In this document: one piece after another, positions 1-9,459 of the stretch
How the letters are laid out: the number at the start of each line of letters is the position of its first letter
Position numbering within the stretch: the stretch's first letter is position 1
DNA from: Capnocytophaga sp. ARDL2
GTDB lineage: Bacteria > Bacteroidota > Bacteroidia > Flavobacteriales > Flavobacteriaceae
NCBI RefSeq assembly: GCF_041530365.1
Contig: NZ_CP168034.1
Location: 744,001 to 808,000 of the forward strand
DNA: 64,000 bases
Direction of reading: 5' to 3'
Translations under genes and position numbers: made by a program
The notes under the pieces: generated by a model
Seen by the model: the letters and a program-made list of their open reading frames with translations, nothing else
Databases searched by the model: none
What the model was told of the DNA's origin: nothing

Positions 1-816
1 CGTTTCGAACGACACATCAAAGCCGGACATGGTGGCGACGGTGGTAGCTCGAGAAGCACAGGTGCAGACGGAGTGGACAGATACATCGATGTACCACTGG
101 GTACCGTGATAAAAGACAAAGAAACAGGAGAATTTATCTTTGAAATCACCGAAGATGGTGAAGAAAAAATTCTTGCCAAAGGTGGAAAAGGTGGTTTGGG
201 TAACTGGCATTTTCGCTCATCGACCAATCAAACGCCACGATATGCTCAGCCAGGATTACCAGGGGAAGAGTTGGATATCATCATGGAGTTGAAAGTATTG
301 GCAGACGTTGGGTTGGTAGGATTTCCAAACGCAGGAAAATCGACCTTGCTTTCTGTGATGACTTCGGCAAAACCAAAAATCGGAGATTATCCGTTTACGA
401 CTTTAAAACCCAATTTGGGAATTGTAGAATATCGTGATTTCAAATCATTTGTAATTGCAGATATACCAGGGATTATCGAAGGAGCTGCCGAAGGAAAAGG
501 ACTCGGACATTATTTCCTGAGACATATTGAAAGAAATTCAACTTTGTTGTTTTTGATTCCAGCCGATACAGCCGACATTAAAAAAGAATACGAAATCTTG
601 TTGGACGAATTGAGGAGATATAATCCCGAATTGTTGGACAAAGACCGATTGATTGCCATTTCAAAATGTGATATGCTCGACGACGAATTGAAAGCCGAGT
701 TAAAAGAACAATTAGATAAAGAATTTGGCGATATGCCGTATTTGTTTATTTCTTCAGTAGCTCAACAAGGATTAATAGAATTGAAAGACACACTTTGGAA
801 AATGATTAACAAATGA
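1..816 (+). CDS. obg: GTPase Obg/CgtA, 3' part (gene begins before the window)
   Basis: The reading frame is open from base 1. It starts inside the glycine-rich Obg fold ([16 protein letters not shown]) and runs into a GTPase domain with the P-loop [10 protein letters not shown], the switch segment [10 protein letters not shown], the G3 motif ADIPGI and the NKxD-equivalent SKCD. Obg proteins are ribosome-associated GTPases needed for large-subunit maturation and stress signalling. Only roughly the first 100 residues are missing. The C-terminal extension of some Obg proteins is absent: the gene ends right after the G domain. A strong bidirectional terminator follows. The identification is secure; the start lies outside the window. 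Confidence 0.96.
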   Translation, partial: RFERHIKAGHGGDGGSSRSTGADGVDRYIDVPLGTVIKDKETGEFIFEITEDGEEKILAKGGKGGLGNWHFRSSTNQTPRYAQPGLPGEELDIIMELKVLADVGLVGFPNAGKSTLLSVMTSAKPKIGDYPFTTLKPNLGIVEYRDFKSFVIADIPGIIEGAAEGKGLGHYFLRHIERNSTLLFLIPADTADIKKEYEILLDELRRYNPELLDKDRLIAISKCDMLDDELKAELKEQLDKEFGDMPYLFISSVAQQGLIELKDTLWKMINK

Positions 817-825
817 TAAGATGTC

Positions 826-863
826 AAAAAAACTGCTTCTAATCACTGAGGCAGTTTTTTTTT
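826..863. terminator. bidirectional hairpin terminator between obg and the converging lipoprotein gene
   Basis: A14-bp stem (AAAAAAACTGCTTC paired with GAGGCAGTTTTTTT, one G-T pair) with an 8-nt loop has A-rich and T-rich flanks on the two sides. It can therefore end transcripts from obg (+) and from the converging gene at 877-1221 (-). Confidence 0.8.
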
Positions 864-876
864 ATTTTAATATATT

Positions 877-1221
877 TTATTTCAACGGCATGGTCAATTT
901 TTCAACTACCAAAAATGGAAAATATTGTTCCATAGTGTTACAAATGGGAATTTCTTCTTCTGTTGGCAATCTGAAATGTAAAAAGTGAGTTTCGTGAAAA
1001 TCTTCTGTAATTGGAGAATTTATCAAAGCAAAAACATTACCTGTTTGATTTTCTGGAATATTTTCCTCGGGATAATTCAATTGTACCAATACCTGATTTC
1101 CACAATGATTTGAGTTTAAATGAGTAAAATAAACTGCATTGTTTGGAAAGGGGTCGTTTGGTTCATCACACGAAAACATTGATGAAAATACAAAAAGTAT
1201 AAAAAATAATTAGGTTTTCAT
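877..1221 (-). pseudogene. small lipoprotein gene with a nonsense codon in its signal peptide
   Basis: Read from the ATG at 1221, the frame gives MKT, a TAA stop (1210-1212), then LFFILFVFSSMFSCDEP and about 95 further residues. The hydrophobic stretch ending in a Cys is a lipoprotein signal peptide, so the stop at codon 4 breaks it. The remaining open frame starts at an internal ATG (1179) and would give a 100-residue protein lacking the signal. I do not recognise the mature domain; it is rich in Asn, Pro and Glu and contains one further Cys-containing turn. Either this is a recently inactivated gene or the stop is a sequencing error. No function is proposed. Confidence 0.6.
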
Positions 1222-1289
1222 AATTGTATTTTTCTTCAAAGTTAATCAAAAATATAGGTTAAATATATTTTCTACATCATAAAAAGTTT

Positions 1290-1297
1290 TATTTTTG
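1290..1297 (+). promoter_or_regulatory. -7 box of the bacilliredoxin promoter
   Basis: TATTTTTG matches the Bacteroidota -7 consensus TAnnTTTG and lies 25 bp before the start codon at 1322. No clear TTG -33 box is visible. Confidence 0.5.
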
Positions 1298-1321
1298 TGG
1301 AAATAAATAAAAGTTAGAATT

Positions 1322-1732
1322 ATGTATCCACAAGAAATTGTTATTCCTATGCAAGAAGAATTGACTTCTGCAGGATTTCAAGCACTTCATACACCAGAAG
1401 AGGTAGAAACAGCATTGGCAAAAGAAGGGACTACTTTGGTTGTAGTAAACTCAGTTTGTGGTTGTGCTGCAAGAAATGCAAGACCAGGTGCCATTATGAG
1501 TTTGAACAATGCTAAAAAACCAAATCATATCGTAACCGTTTTTGCAGGTGTTGATAGAGAGGCAGTTGATGCTGCAAGAGAAAAAATGTTTCCATTTCCA
1601 CCGTCATCGCCTTCTATGGCTTTGTTTAAAGATGGAGAGTTGGTACACATGTTAGAGAGACATCATATCGAAGGTCATTCTGCTGATATCATCTCTGAAA
1701 ACTTGAAAGGAGCATACGACGAATTTTGTTAA
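1322..1732 (+). CDS. bacilliredoxin, BrxA/BrxB (YphP/YqiW) family
   Basis: This is a 136-residue thioredoxin-fold protein with the diagnostic CGC active site (SVCGCAARNARPG, about residues 45-57), the SLNNAKKPNH segment and a C-terminal Cys. It has the usual length for the family. Bacilliredoxins remove the low-molecular-weight thiol from mixed disulfides on cytosolic proteins in bacillithiol-producing bacteria, and many Bacteroidota make bacillithiol. The gene stands alone between converging transcription units with its own promoter and a strong shared terminator. The family assignment is firm; the choice between BrxA and BrxB is not possible here. Confidence 0.92.
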   Translation: MYPQEIVIPMQEELTSAGFQALHTPEEVETALAKEGTTLVVVNSVCGCAARNARPGAIMSLNNAKKPNHIVTVFAGVDREAVDAAREKMFPFPPSSPSMALFKDGELVHMLERHHIEGHSADIISENLKGAYDEFC

Positions 1733-1776
1733 TCTATAACAAAATCATATGTAAGAAGTGTTTTACTCCAAAAAAT

Positions 1777-1807
1777 AAAAAGGCAACCTAAATTTAGGTT
1801 GCTTTTT
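1777..1807. terminator. bidirectional terminator between bacilliredoxin gene and polA
   Basis: A near-perfect palindrome (AGCAACCTAAATTTAGGTTGCT core) is flanked by A-tracts on the left and T-tracts on the right. It lies in the convergent gap between two stop codons and can serve both strands. Confidence 0.85.
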
Positions 1808-1814
1808 AGTTTTA

Positions 1815-4625
1815 TCAATGTGCTTCCAACCAATTGTCTCCAATTCCGATTTCTACTTCGAGGGGAACAATCATTTGGAAAGCGTTTTCCATTTCTTCTT
1901 TGATGAGTTTACTTGCTGTTTCGATTTCGCTTTTCGGTACATCAAACACCAATTCGTCGTGTACCTGTAGCAACATACGAGTTTGCAAGTTTTCGGTTTG
2001 TAATCGCTTGTGAATATTTATCATTGCAATTTTAATAATGTCTGCGGCACTTCCTTGTATCGGTGCGTTGATGGCGTTTCGCTCTGCCGCTCCTCTTACC
2101 ACTGCATTTTGCGAATGTATATCTTTTAGATACCTTCTACGCCCCAAAATGGTTTGTACATATCCATGTTCTCTTGCAAATTCGATTTGGCGGTCGATAT
2201 AATCACGCAATTTTGGATAAGTGGCATAATAAGTATCAATCAAGGCTTTACTTTCCGAGCGTGTCAAATCTGTCTGCTGACTCAAACCAAAGGCTGAAAC
2301 TCCGTAAATAATACCAAAATTCACAGTTTTGGCATTGCTTCTTTGTTTGCGTGTAACTTCCTCTAAAGGTACATTAAACACTTTTGCTGCCGTAGCTCGG
2401 TGAATGTCTTGTTTTTGGTTAAACGATTCAATCATAGTAGGTTCTTGACTCATCGCAGCAATGATACGCAATTCGATTTGTGAATAATCGGCGGCCAACA
2501 ATACATGATTTTCGTTTCGAGCTACAAACGATTTTCGAACTTTTTGTCCTCTATCGGTACGGATAGGAATGTTTTGCAAATTGGGATTGTTTGAACTCAA
2601 ACGGCCAGTAGCTGCCACCGCTTGCATATAATCGGTGTGTACTCTTCCTGTATTTGGGTTGATTTGAGTTGGTAAGGCATCTACATAAGTATTTTGCAAT
2701 TTTACGATTTGTCGCCATTCCAAAATATTGCGAACTACTTCGTGTTCTTTTGCCAAATCGCTCAAAATTTCTTCACCTGTGGCATATTGACCTGTTTTTG
2801 TCTTTTTGATTTTTCCTGAACCCAATTTCAATTTTTCAAACAAAATCACTCCCAATTGTTTAGGAGACGCCAAATTGAAATCTTCTCCAGCAATTTCGTA
2901 AATTTTGCTTTGTAATTGCTGAGCTTCAATAGACAATTCTTCCGAAAGTTGTCGCAAATAATCAACATTCAGACGAATTCCTTCCGCTTCCATCGATGCC
3001 AAAACAGCAACCAACGGACTTTCAATTTTTTTAAATAAATCAAAAGTATTGGCATTCACCATTTTTGGATGAAAAACTTCTTTCAATTGTAAGGTAATAT
3101 CGGCATCTTCACCTGCATATTCTTTTACTTCTTCTACGGCAACATCACGCATTGACAGTTGATTTTTTCCTTTTTTGCCAATGAGAGTTTCTATTGAAAC
3201 AGGCGAATATTGTAGATAAGTTTCCGACAACACATCCATATTGTGCCTCATATCTGGATTGATGAGATAATGAGCAATCATGGTGTCGTAAATAAAACCT
3301 TTAACCTCAATGTTGTATTTTTTCAATACTTTGATGTCGTATTTTAGATTTTGACCGATTTTTGTAATGTGTTCGCTTTCAAAAAACGGTTGTAATATTT
3401 GTAAATATTCTTTGGTTTGTTCTTCGTTTTTGCAAGGAATATAATAGGCTTTTCCCTTTTCAAAACTAAACGAAATTCCCACCAATTCGGCTTGAAGTGG
3501 GTCGATATGAGTAGTTTCCGTATCAAAACAAACTTCCTTTTGATTCATCAATGATTCTAAAAGGAAATGCACAGCCGCACTTCCTTCAATCAATTGATAA
3601 AAATGTGGTGTGTTTTGAATGGTTTTGTAATAACTTGGGTCGGTGATTTCTGTTTCGCTATCTCCTACTTCAAACAACGAAAATTGCTCTTGAGTACGAG
3701 GTTTTGAAGCAGAAATAGTTATAGCTTCTATCATCGGATTTTCGTCAGAAAACAGTTTGTCGAACTGCTCTTTCATGCGACGAAATTCCAATTCTTGAAA
3801 CAAAGCGTCGGTTTTTTGCACATTGGGCTTGTCGAGTTTAAAAGCCACTTCGTCAAACTCTACCGGGCAATCCAACAGAATACGAGCCAATTCTTTAGAA
3901 AGCAAACCAAGTTCTTTAGAAGCCTCGATTTTTTCTTTCATTTTACCTTTCAGCAGGTGAGTATTTGCCAAAAGATTTTCCATAGAGCCAAATTCTGCCA
4001 AAAGTTTTTTCGCAGTTTTTTCGCCCACACCAGGCAACCCGGGGATATTATCTACCGCATCGCCCATCATACCCAAGAAATCGATAACTTGGATAGGGTC
4101 TTGCACTTCAAATTTTTCTTTTACTTCTTTTACGCCCCAAATTTCGATACCGTTGCCCATACGAGCCGGACGATACATAAAAATATTTTCAGAAACCAGT
4201 TGAGCATAATCTTTATCAGGCGTAACCATATATACCTGAAAACCTTCTTTTTCGGCTTTTTTTGCCAAAGTACCAATCAAGTCATCAGCCTCAATACCAG
4301 CCATCTCGATAATGGGAATGTGCATGGCTCTCAAAATCTCTTGAATATAGGGTACAGCGATGCGAATCGCCTCTGGAGTTTCGTCGCGATTGGCTTTGTA
4401 TTCGGTAAAAAGTTCGGTACGCACGGTGCTACCACCTTTGTCGAACGCAACGGCAAGATATTCAGGTTTTTCCCTGCGGATTACATCCATTAGCGAGTTC
4501 ATAAACCCCATAATTGCCGAGGTATCCAACCCTTTTGAATTGATACGAGGATTTTTAATAAATGCGTAATATCCTCTGAAAATCAACGCGTAAGCATCGA
4601 GTAAAAAAAGTCTTTTTTGTGTCAT
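1815..4625 (-). CDS. polA: DNA polymerase I
   Basis: This 936-residue protein has all three Pol I domains. The N-terminal 5'-3' exonuclease (about 1-290) has AFDKGGSTVRTELFTEYKANR and the helix-hairpin-helix GLPGVGEKTAKKLL. A 3'-5' exonuclease follows with an intact first DEDD motif (FDTETT), so proofreading is probably active. The A-family polymerase domain has DYSQIELRI, the O-helix region RSNAKTVNFGIIYG and the catalytic QVHDELVF. It acts in repair synthesis and Okazaki fragment maturation. The start codon is preceded by a short AT-rich leader with no Shine-Dalgarno, as usual in this phylum. Confidence 0.97.
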   Translation of the reverse strand: MTQKRLFLLDAYALIFRGYYAFIKNPRINSKGLDTSAIMGFMNSLMDVIRREKPEYLAVAFDKGGSTVRTELFTEYKANRDETPEAIRIAVPYIQEILRAMHIPIIEMAGIEADDLIGTLAKKAEKEGFQVYMVTPDKDYAQLVSENIFMYRPARMGNGIEIWGVKEVKEKFEVQDPIQVIDFLGMMGDAVDNIPGLPGVGEKTAKKLLAEFGSMENLLANTHLLKGKMKEKIEASKELGLLSKELARILLDCPVEFDEVAFKLDKPNVQKTDALFQELEFRRMKEQFDKLFSDENPMIEAITISASKPRTQEQFSLFEVGDSETEITDPSYYKTIQNTPHFYQLIEGSAAVHFLLESLMNQKEVCFDTETTHIDPLQAELVGISFSFEKGKAYYIPCKNEEQTKEYLQILQPFFESEHITKIGQNLKYDIKVLKKYNIEVKGFIYDTMIAHYLINPDMRHNMDVLSETYLQYSPVSIETLIGKKGKNQLSMRDVAVEEVKEYAGEDADITLQLKEVFHPKMVNANTFDLFKKIESPLVAVLASMEAEGIRLNVDYLRQLSEELSIEAQQLQSKIYEIAGEDFNLASPKQLGVILFEKLKLGSGKIKKTKTGQYATGEEILSDLAKEHEVVRNILEWRQIVKLQNTYVDALPTQINPNTGRVHTDYMQAVAATGRLSSNNPNLQNIPIRTDRGQKVRKSFVARNENHVLLAADYSQIELRIIAAMSQEPTMIESFNQKQDIHRATAAKVFNVPLEEVTRKQRSNAKTVNFGIIYGVSAFGLSQQTDLTRSESKALIDTYYATYPKLRDYIDRQIEFAREHGYVQTILGRRRYLKDIHSQNAVVRGAAERNAINAPIQGSAADIIKIAMINIHKRLQTENLQTRMLLQVHDELVFDVPKSEIETASKLIKEEMENAFQMIVPLEVEIGIGDNWLEAH

Positions 4626-4696
4626 GTTGCAAAGATAGGGAAAAATAGTGATTTGTAATTAGTAAGCAGAGGAGAGAGAAAGATTGAAAAATAGAA

Positions 4697-4722
4697 AATG
4701 AGGCATACAATGTACCTCATTT
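4697..4722 (-). terminator. hairpin terminator after tcdA
   Basis: AAATGAGG and CCTCATTT form a stem around a short loop just downstream of the tcdA stop codon (reading the minus strand), followed by a T-rich tract. Confidence 0.6.
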
Positions 4723-4740
4723 GTTTTAATAAAAATAGGA

Positions 4741-5457
4741 TTATCTTTTTAATAAATAAGTGATTACATGTTCGGCAGAATGAAGTCCAAAAAGAGCAGG
4801 CATCCAACTATTGGTTCCGAAAAAGGATTTTTTAAAGTTGGTTCCGTCAGTTTTTTTTAGGCTACTTTCATCAGGTTTTTCCAAAGAATAAACAGCTTTT
4901 ACCCCTTTGCTTATTCCCAATTTTTTCAAGCGTTTTCTGATGACTTTTGCCAATGGACATACATCCGTTTTGCAAATGTCTCTTACTACTATTTTGTTGG
5001 ATTGCATTTTTCCACCTGCCCCCATATTGGAAATTACTTTGACTTTTTTCTTTTTTGCAGCAACGATTAGATGCAATTTGGGTGTAATAGAGTCGATGCA
5101 ATCTACAACATAATCAAATTCTTCTGTAACGATAGCTTCCGCACGCTCGGGAGATAAGAATTCTTGTATTTTTGTGAGGTTTAGTTCAGGATTGATGTCC
5201 AGCAAACGAGCAGCAACTACTTCTACTTTTGGTTGTGTTACTGTACTGTGCAAAGCTGGTAATTGTCTGTTGATGTTGGTAATATCGACGGTGTCGCCAT
5301 CTACGATTGTGAGATTTCCTACTCCCGCACGTGTGATAAATTCGGCTGCAAATGACCCTACGCCTCCCAGTCCTACAATTAGTATATTTGCGTTTTTTAG
5401 TCTTTCAATCCCTTCGGTTTTAAATAATAATTCTGCTCTTTCTTGCCAGATTGCCAT
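4741..5457 (-). CDS. tcdA: tRNA threonylcarbamoyladenosine dehydratase (ThiF/E1-like)
   Basis: A 238-residue single-domain E1-like protein with the Rossmann nucleotide loop GLGGVGSFAAE, the NINRQLPAL segment, DCIDSITPK and a conserved CPLAKVIRKRLK region. This matches TcdA (CsdL/YgdL), which activates and cyclises t6A37 in ANN-decoding tRNAs. It lies 4 bp downstream of the TatD-family gene, so the two are probably co-transcribed. A generic ThiF-family adenylyltransferase is the alternative, but length and motifs favour TcdA. Confidence 0.9.
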   Translation of the reverse strand: MAIWQERAELLFKTEGIERLKNANILIVGLGGVGSFAAEFITRAGVGNLTIVDGDTVDITNINRQLPALHSTVTQPKVEVVAARLLDINPELNLTKIQEFLSPERAEAIVTEEFDYVVDCIDSITPKLHLIVAAKKKKVKVISNMGAGGKMQSNKIVVRDICKTDVCPLAKVIRKRLKKLGISKGVKAVYSLEKPDESSLKKTDGTNFKKSFFGTNSWMPALFGLHSAEHVITYLLKR

Positions 5458-5461
5458 TTTG

Positions 5462-6100
5462 TTAGTCTTTAAAAAGTTGTTTGAAATTTTTTTCTATTAT
5501 CGCTTCTACATTTTTGTTTAAAAGATTTGAAGCCTTATCATAAAGTTCATCAATAATGATTGATTGATTTGCGTCTGTTTCTAGGAAAATACATTCAACA
5601 GATACGTTTTTAAAAGTATGTTGAACTTTAGGATTTTCAAGTAAATGATGACCAAATGAAAGATAATTTCCATTTTTTATGAGCCAATTTGCTACTTGAA
5701 TATTTTTTGAAAATCCATGAAAAATCATTGGAATATTTGTAGTAAACTGTTTTTTTAGCTCCATAATTTCTTGAAAAGCACCTACACAATGCACGATGAT
5801 TGGTTTATTTACCTGAATTGCCAAATCGATTTGTTGTAAAAAAACTTTTTTCTGAAGGTTAAAATCAACGGAGATTTTTTTATCCAAACCACATTCTCCT
5901 ATTGCTAAACATTTTTCTTTTTTTAAATGTAGAAAAAGATTATGAAGATTTTCTTCAGAAAATTGATTTTCAATATACCAAGGATGAATTCCTATTGAAT
6001 AGTTTTCCTTTGATGAAAAAACGTCTTTAGGATAATGATTAATCAATTGAAAATGATCACTGTTTTCAATAGGAAAATGTGTATGAATATTGTATTTCAT
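5462..6100 (-). CDS. TatD-family metal-dependent hydrolase (short form)
   Basis: This 212-residue TIM-barrel-like protein has the metal-binding HTHFP near the N-terminus, GIHPWY, IGECGLDK, PIIVHCVGAF and a late LETDAN motif, in the order expected for TatD-type DNases. It is about 45 residues shorter than typical TatD, as in many Bacteroidota versions. The family covers 3'-5' exonucleases and D-aminoacyl-tRNA deacylases; the exact activity cannot be read from sequence. The base composition is AT-richer than its neighbours. The gene lies immediately upstream of tcdA. Confidence 0.85.
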   Translation of the reverse strand: MKYNIHTHFPIENSDHFQLINHYPKDVFSSKENYSIGIHPWYIENQFSEENLHNLFLHLKKEKCLAIGECGLDKKISVDFNLQKKVFLQQIDLAIQVNKPIIVHCVGAFQEIMELKKQFTTNIPMIFHGFSKNIQVANWLIKNGNYLSFGHHLLENPKVQHTFKNVSVECIFLETDANQSIIIDELYDKASNLLNKNVEAIIEKNFKQLFKD

Positions 6101-6125
6101 TTTGAAATATTATTATAAAAATGAT

Positions 6126-7481
6126 TTATTCTATCATTTTTTCTAAATCTTTCCAATCAATACCTCCGTAATTACCCGAACTCATAAATAACCAAACGAT
6201 ATTTTCGCCTTTTTGACTGTTGAGAAAATCGTACAATGGAGTTGGAGAGGTGAACACTTTCAAATCATTTCTTCCAAAGGCTTGATAAATTTCCTCTGCC
6301 GACATAGGTTCTAACTTTTTGATTTTTACGGTTTCGTCATGGAAAAATACGATAGGTAGATCTGCCTTGTCCAAGGCTCCTTTGTATTGCGAAATAAACT
6401 CTGGATTCAAACTCGAATAGGTGTGCAATTCCAAACAAGCAATGACTTTTTTGTTTGGATATTGAGCTTTTACTGCCTGAACAGTAGCTGTAACTTTACT
6501 TGGTGAATGTGCAAAGTCTTTGAAAATCACACTGTGAGTATTTTCTCCGATTTTTTCCAAACGCTTGGCAGCACCTGTAAAAGTGGCGATGGCTTCGTAA
6601 AAATCAGCTTCGTCTATACCCATGTTTTGGCAAATCCATTTGGCTCCTGCAAGGTTGCTCAAATTGTGTTCGCCAAATACCTCAATTGGCATTTCACCAT
6701 CGGGAGTATGCAACAAGGTCTGACCGTTTTCTATGCTGTATTCAGGCAATTGATACGGCATTTTTCGGATAGGTTTGTCGGTATTTTCTACCAAATCTTT
6801 TACTTCGGCATCGTCGCTGTTGTAAACCAAAATACCACCGTTTATGATTTTGTCTATAAAAATAGCAAACTGCTCTTTGTAGTTTTCAAAAGTAGGAAAT
6901 ACATTGATGTGATCCCATGCAATACCGCTAATTAACGCAATATTAGGTTGGTAGAGATGAAATTTTGGTCGTAAATCCAAGGCTGAAGAAAGGTATTCGT
7001 CGCCTTCGATTACGATAAATTCGTTTTCGTGGGTTAGTTTTACCATATTGTCAAAGCCTGGTAATTGAGCCCCCACGAGATAGTCAACAGCTACACCGTG
7101 GTAATTCATCACATGGAGTATCATAGAAGTAATCGTAGTTTTTCCGTGCGAACCACCAATGACTACACGTGTTTTGTTTTGCGATTGTTGGAAAATAAAC
7201 TCAGGATAAGAGTAGATTTTTATCCCCAATTCTTTGGCTTTTAGCAATTCGGGGTTGTCTGCTTTAGCATGCATTCCCAAAACGATAGCGTCTAAATCGG
7301 TTGTGATTTTTTCGGGAAACCATCCCATTTTTTGGGGCAATAAACCTTTGGCAGCTAAACGCGAACGCGAAGGTTCGAAGATTGCATCATCGCTTCCTGT
7401 GACGATTTCTCCTTTATCGTGAAGAGCCAAAGCCAAATTGTGCATTGCACTACCACCAATTGCTATAAAATGTATTTTCAT
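6126..7481 (-). CDS. mpl: UDP-N-acetylmuramate: L-Ala-gamma-D-Glu-meso-DAP ligase (murein peptide recycling)
   Basis: A 451-residue Mur-ligase family enzyme: N-terminal MKIHFIAIGGSAMHNLA, ATP-binding GGSHGKTTITSM, the IEGDEYLSSALD segment characteristic of Mpl, and the C-terminal ligase domain with KDFAHSPSKV. Mpl attaches recovered murein tripeptide to UDP-MurNAc in the cytosol. The frame is open 30 codons further upstream, but I place the start at MKIHFIAIGG because Mur ligases begin there and the extra segment resembles no Mur domain. It ends about 25 bp before the TatD-family gene. Confidence 0.93.
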   Translation of the reverse strand: MKIHFIAIGGSAMHNLALALHDKGEIVTGSDDAIFEPSRSRLAAKGLLPQKMGWFPEKITTDLDAIVLGMHAKADNPELLKAKELGIKIYSYPEFIFQQSQNKTRVVIGGSHGKTTITSMILHVMNYHGVAVDYLVGAQLPGFDNMVKLTHENEFIVIEGDEYLSSALDLRPKFHLYQPNIALISGIAWDHINVFPTFENYKEQFAIFIDKIINGGILVYNSDDAEVKDLVENTDKPIRKMPYQLPEYSIENGQTLLHTPDGEMPIEVFGEHNLSNLAGAKWICQNMGIDEADFYEAIATFTGAAKRLEKIGENTHSVIFKDFAHSPSKVTATVQAVKAQYPNKKVIACLELHTYSSLNPEFISQYKGALDKADLPIVFFHDETVKIKKLEPMSAEEIYQAFGRNDLKVFTSPTPLYDFLNSQKGENIVWLFMSSGNYGGIDWKDLEKMIE

Positions 7482-7581
7482 GTTGTTTCTTTTTAGTGTT
7501 ATTAAATTTTCAAACTCATAACCAGCATACTCAAAAAAGGCATGGCTTTTTGGTAGGTTAAAGTTTAGCATTCGAAATCAT

Positions 7582-8431
7582 TTATTTTCTAAATACAATC
7601 AATTTTGCATTAATGAGCTGAGCAGGGTTATTCGGATTTTTTACTAGAACATTTGAAATATTAAGTGACGAGCTGACCAATTGCTCTATTTTATTTTTGC
7701 TTTCTGTAGGAAAACTTTGGTATTTCTCAGTCGGAATAATGACAACTAATTCAAATGTATTTGTAGAGGTTGTATACAAATAATTGAATACTTTTCGTGG
7801 GTTTTGTATTTGCCACATTCCTCGGATTCGCAAATTGGTAATTCCCAAAGGGTCTACGCGGTTTACTCGTCCCAGTTCATTGGTTTCTGCCAATTCTACA
7901 TTTGGAATTTCATTGATTCCCGCGGTGATTTTCTGTTTGATAATCTGATAGGTTTCGTGAGTGGCGGCGTAAATCGTTCCGTAAACCATCCATAAAGATT
8001 TGAGGGCATCATCTGAGGTGTGTCCTACACAATATATTAAATCTTTTTCTGTCCATTCTTCGCAAGTTTTACAAGCCTGTGTTATCATTTTGCTATCGGC
8101 TTGAACACTGGCTTTGGGATAAGAGCTCTTAAGAGCTAAATCAGAATTGGCACTTTGTGTCTTTTTTACCTCAATAGCATCGCCTACTTTTATCATTATA
8201 TTGGGGCGATGATTCTGATTGCCTAACTACGAAAATACTTGGTTGTAGGCTTTCATTTTTTCTTGTTTGTTTTCTACAAGAAAAGCATTGGCAAAGGCAT
8301 CTTTTACAAAGGTTTCTAATGCTTCTCCTACATTATTCATTCGGTTTCGTCCTGAATAATGAGCTTTTAATATCATAAATAGGATGCTGAATAATATTTG
8401 CAATTGCTTCTAATATATTTGTTGTCATCAT
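7582..8431 (-). pseudogene. NgoPII-like type II restriction endonuclease, broken by a frameshift and an in-frame stop
   Basis: Joining two frames from the ATG at 8431 rebuilds a protein of about 280 residues: TTNILEAIANIIQHPIYDIK, a shift near 8365, HYSGRNRMNNVGEALETF..., a TAG at about 8226, then LGNQNHRPNIMIKVGDAIEVKKTQS and 190 further residues. The remaining frame (from 8196) holds the PD-(D/E)xK-like GDAIEVKK, SSYPK, CKTCEEW, DPLGITNLRIRGMW and NPRKVFNYLY, which I recognise as the NgoPII family cutting GGCC. The ATG overlaps the methyltransferase stop (ATGA), the expected RM operon layout. Two independent lesions indicate real decay of the nuclease beside an intact methylase. Confidence 0.85.
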
Positions 8432-9453
8432 AGTACCTTTTCTAAAACTTGTTGTTTAGGTTCGTTGGCTTTCAATTGTTTTTTGATACTTTCGGCTAAA
8501 AAATAGGCCAAATTTACAGGCACTGCATTTCCAATCATTTTGTATCCTGCTGCGATGTTTTGGTAATGAAAAATGAAATCATCTGGAAAAGTTTGGATTC
8601 TTGCACATTCTCTCACGCTTAATCTTCGGTATAAATGTTCTTTTCCTGGAACAAAAATTCGCACATTCTGCTCTATAAATTCCATTTTCGGAGCTTGTGG
8701 ATGGATGGGTGCGTGACGACCTCCTGCCTGAATGGTAAAGGATTGTTCTTCCCAACTTCTTACGCGGTTTCTCGACATATAAATGGTAGAAAATCCGCCA
8801 GTCATATATTCGTGATTTGGAAAAAAACAATCCGAGCCGTTAGTTTTATTGGTTTCTTTGGCTGGTAAAACATTTTCTTGTAAATCGAAAATCGTATCTT
8901 GAAGCGTCTGTTTAGGAAAATTGGGCTTTTCAAACTGATAGGTAAAGCCTAAATCTTTGCGTATTCCCACAAAAATAACTCGTTTGCGGTCTTGGGGGAC
9001 ATTGTAATCACAGGCATTGACCATCTCAAAAGACAATTCATAGCCAATACCTGCTTTTCTAAACAATTCTTTGATGTTTTCCAAGGCTTCGGAATGCCGA
9101 CCGAGTAGCATTCCGCTCACATTTTCGGCAAGGAAAAATTTAGGTTGTTTGGCTTCTAAAATTCGGATAAAATCAAAAAATAACTGTCCTCTTTTGTCTT
9201 CGATGCCTTTCATAGCTCCTGCCTCGCTCCAGCTTTGGCACGGTGGTCCTCCGATGATTCCATCACAATCTGGTACTTCTTCTGAGGGAATGTTTACAAT
9301 ACTTCGCTTATCCAGTTGAGTATTTGGATGATTTTTTTGGTAAGTTTCCCAAATTTCTTTATCGTATTCATTTGCCCAAATGACATCAAACCCTGCTTTT
9401 TCAAATCCAAGGTCTAATCCTCCAGCCCCTGCAAAAAATGATACTATATTCAT
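8428..9453 (-). CDS. DNA (cytosine-5) methyltransferase, HaeIII/NgoPII-like (probable GGCC specificity)
   Basis: A 341-residue m5C methyltransferase with motif I FFAGAGGLDLGFEKAGF, catalytic motif IV GGPPCQSWSEAG, motif VI FLAENVSGML, motif VIII QDRKRVIFVG, and motifs IX-X RRLSVRECARIQTFPDDF and MIGNAVPVNLAYFLA. All motifs are intact, so it should be active. The GGCC specificity is inferred from the closely linked NgoPII-type nuclease remnant and overall resemblance to M.HaeIII. Its first 75 bp are repeated at 12258-12333 beyond the Dpn block. With its nuclease partner dead it would act as an orphan epigenetic or protective methylase. Confidence 0.92.
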   Translation of the reverse strand: MNIVSFFAGAGGLDLGFEKAGFDVIWANEYDKEIWETYQKNHPNTQLDKRSIVNIPSEEVPDCDGIIGGPPCQSWSEAGAMKGIEDKRGQLFFDFIRILEAKQPKFFLAENVSGMLLGRHSEALENIKELFRKAGIGYELSFEMVNACDYNVPQDRKRVIFVGIRKDLGFTYQFEKPNFPKQTLQDTIFDLQENVLPAKETNKTNGSDCFFPNHEYMTGGFSTIYMSRNRVRSWEEQSFTIQAGGRHAPIHPQAPKMEFIEQNVRIFVPGKEHLYRRLSVRECARIQTFPDDFIFHYQNIAAGYKMIGNAVPVNLAYFLAESIKKQLKANEPKQQVLEKVL

Positions 9454-9459
9454 TGTAAT
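9383..9459 (-). repeat. 5' end of the cytosine methyltransferase gene, member A of a direct repeat
   Basis: This covers the start codon and first 24 codons of the methyltransferase. It matches 12258-12333 with two differences in about 76 bp. Both differences are third-position changes that leave Gly and Leu unchanged. Confidence 0.9.

Noticed and set aside
7482..7571. Extended N-terminus of Mpl from the ATG at 7571
   Set aside because: Mur ligases start at the MKIHFIAIGG glycine loop; the extra 30 residues match nothing in the family.
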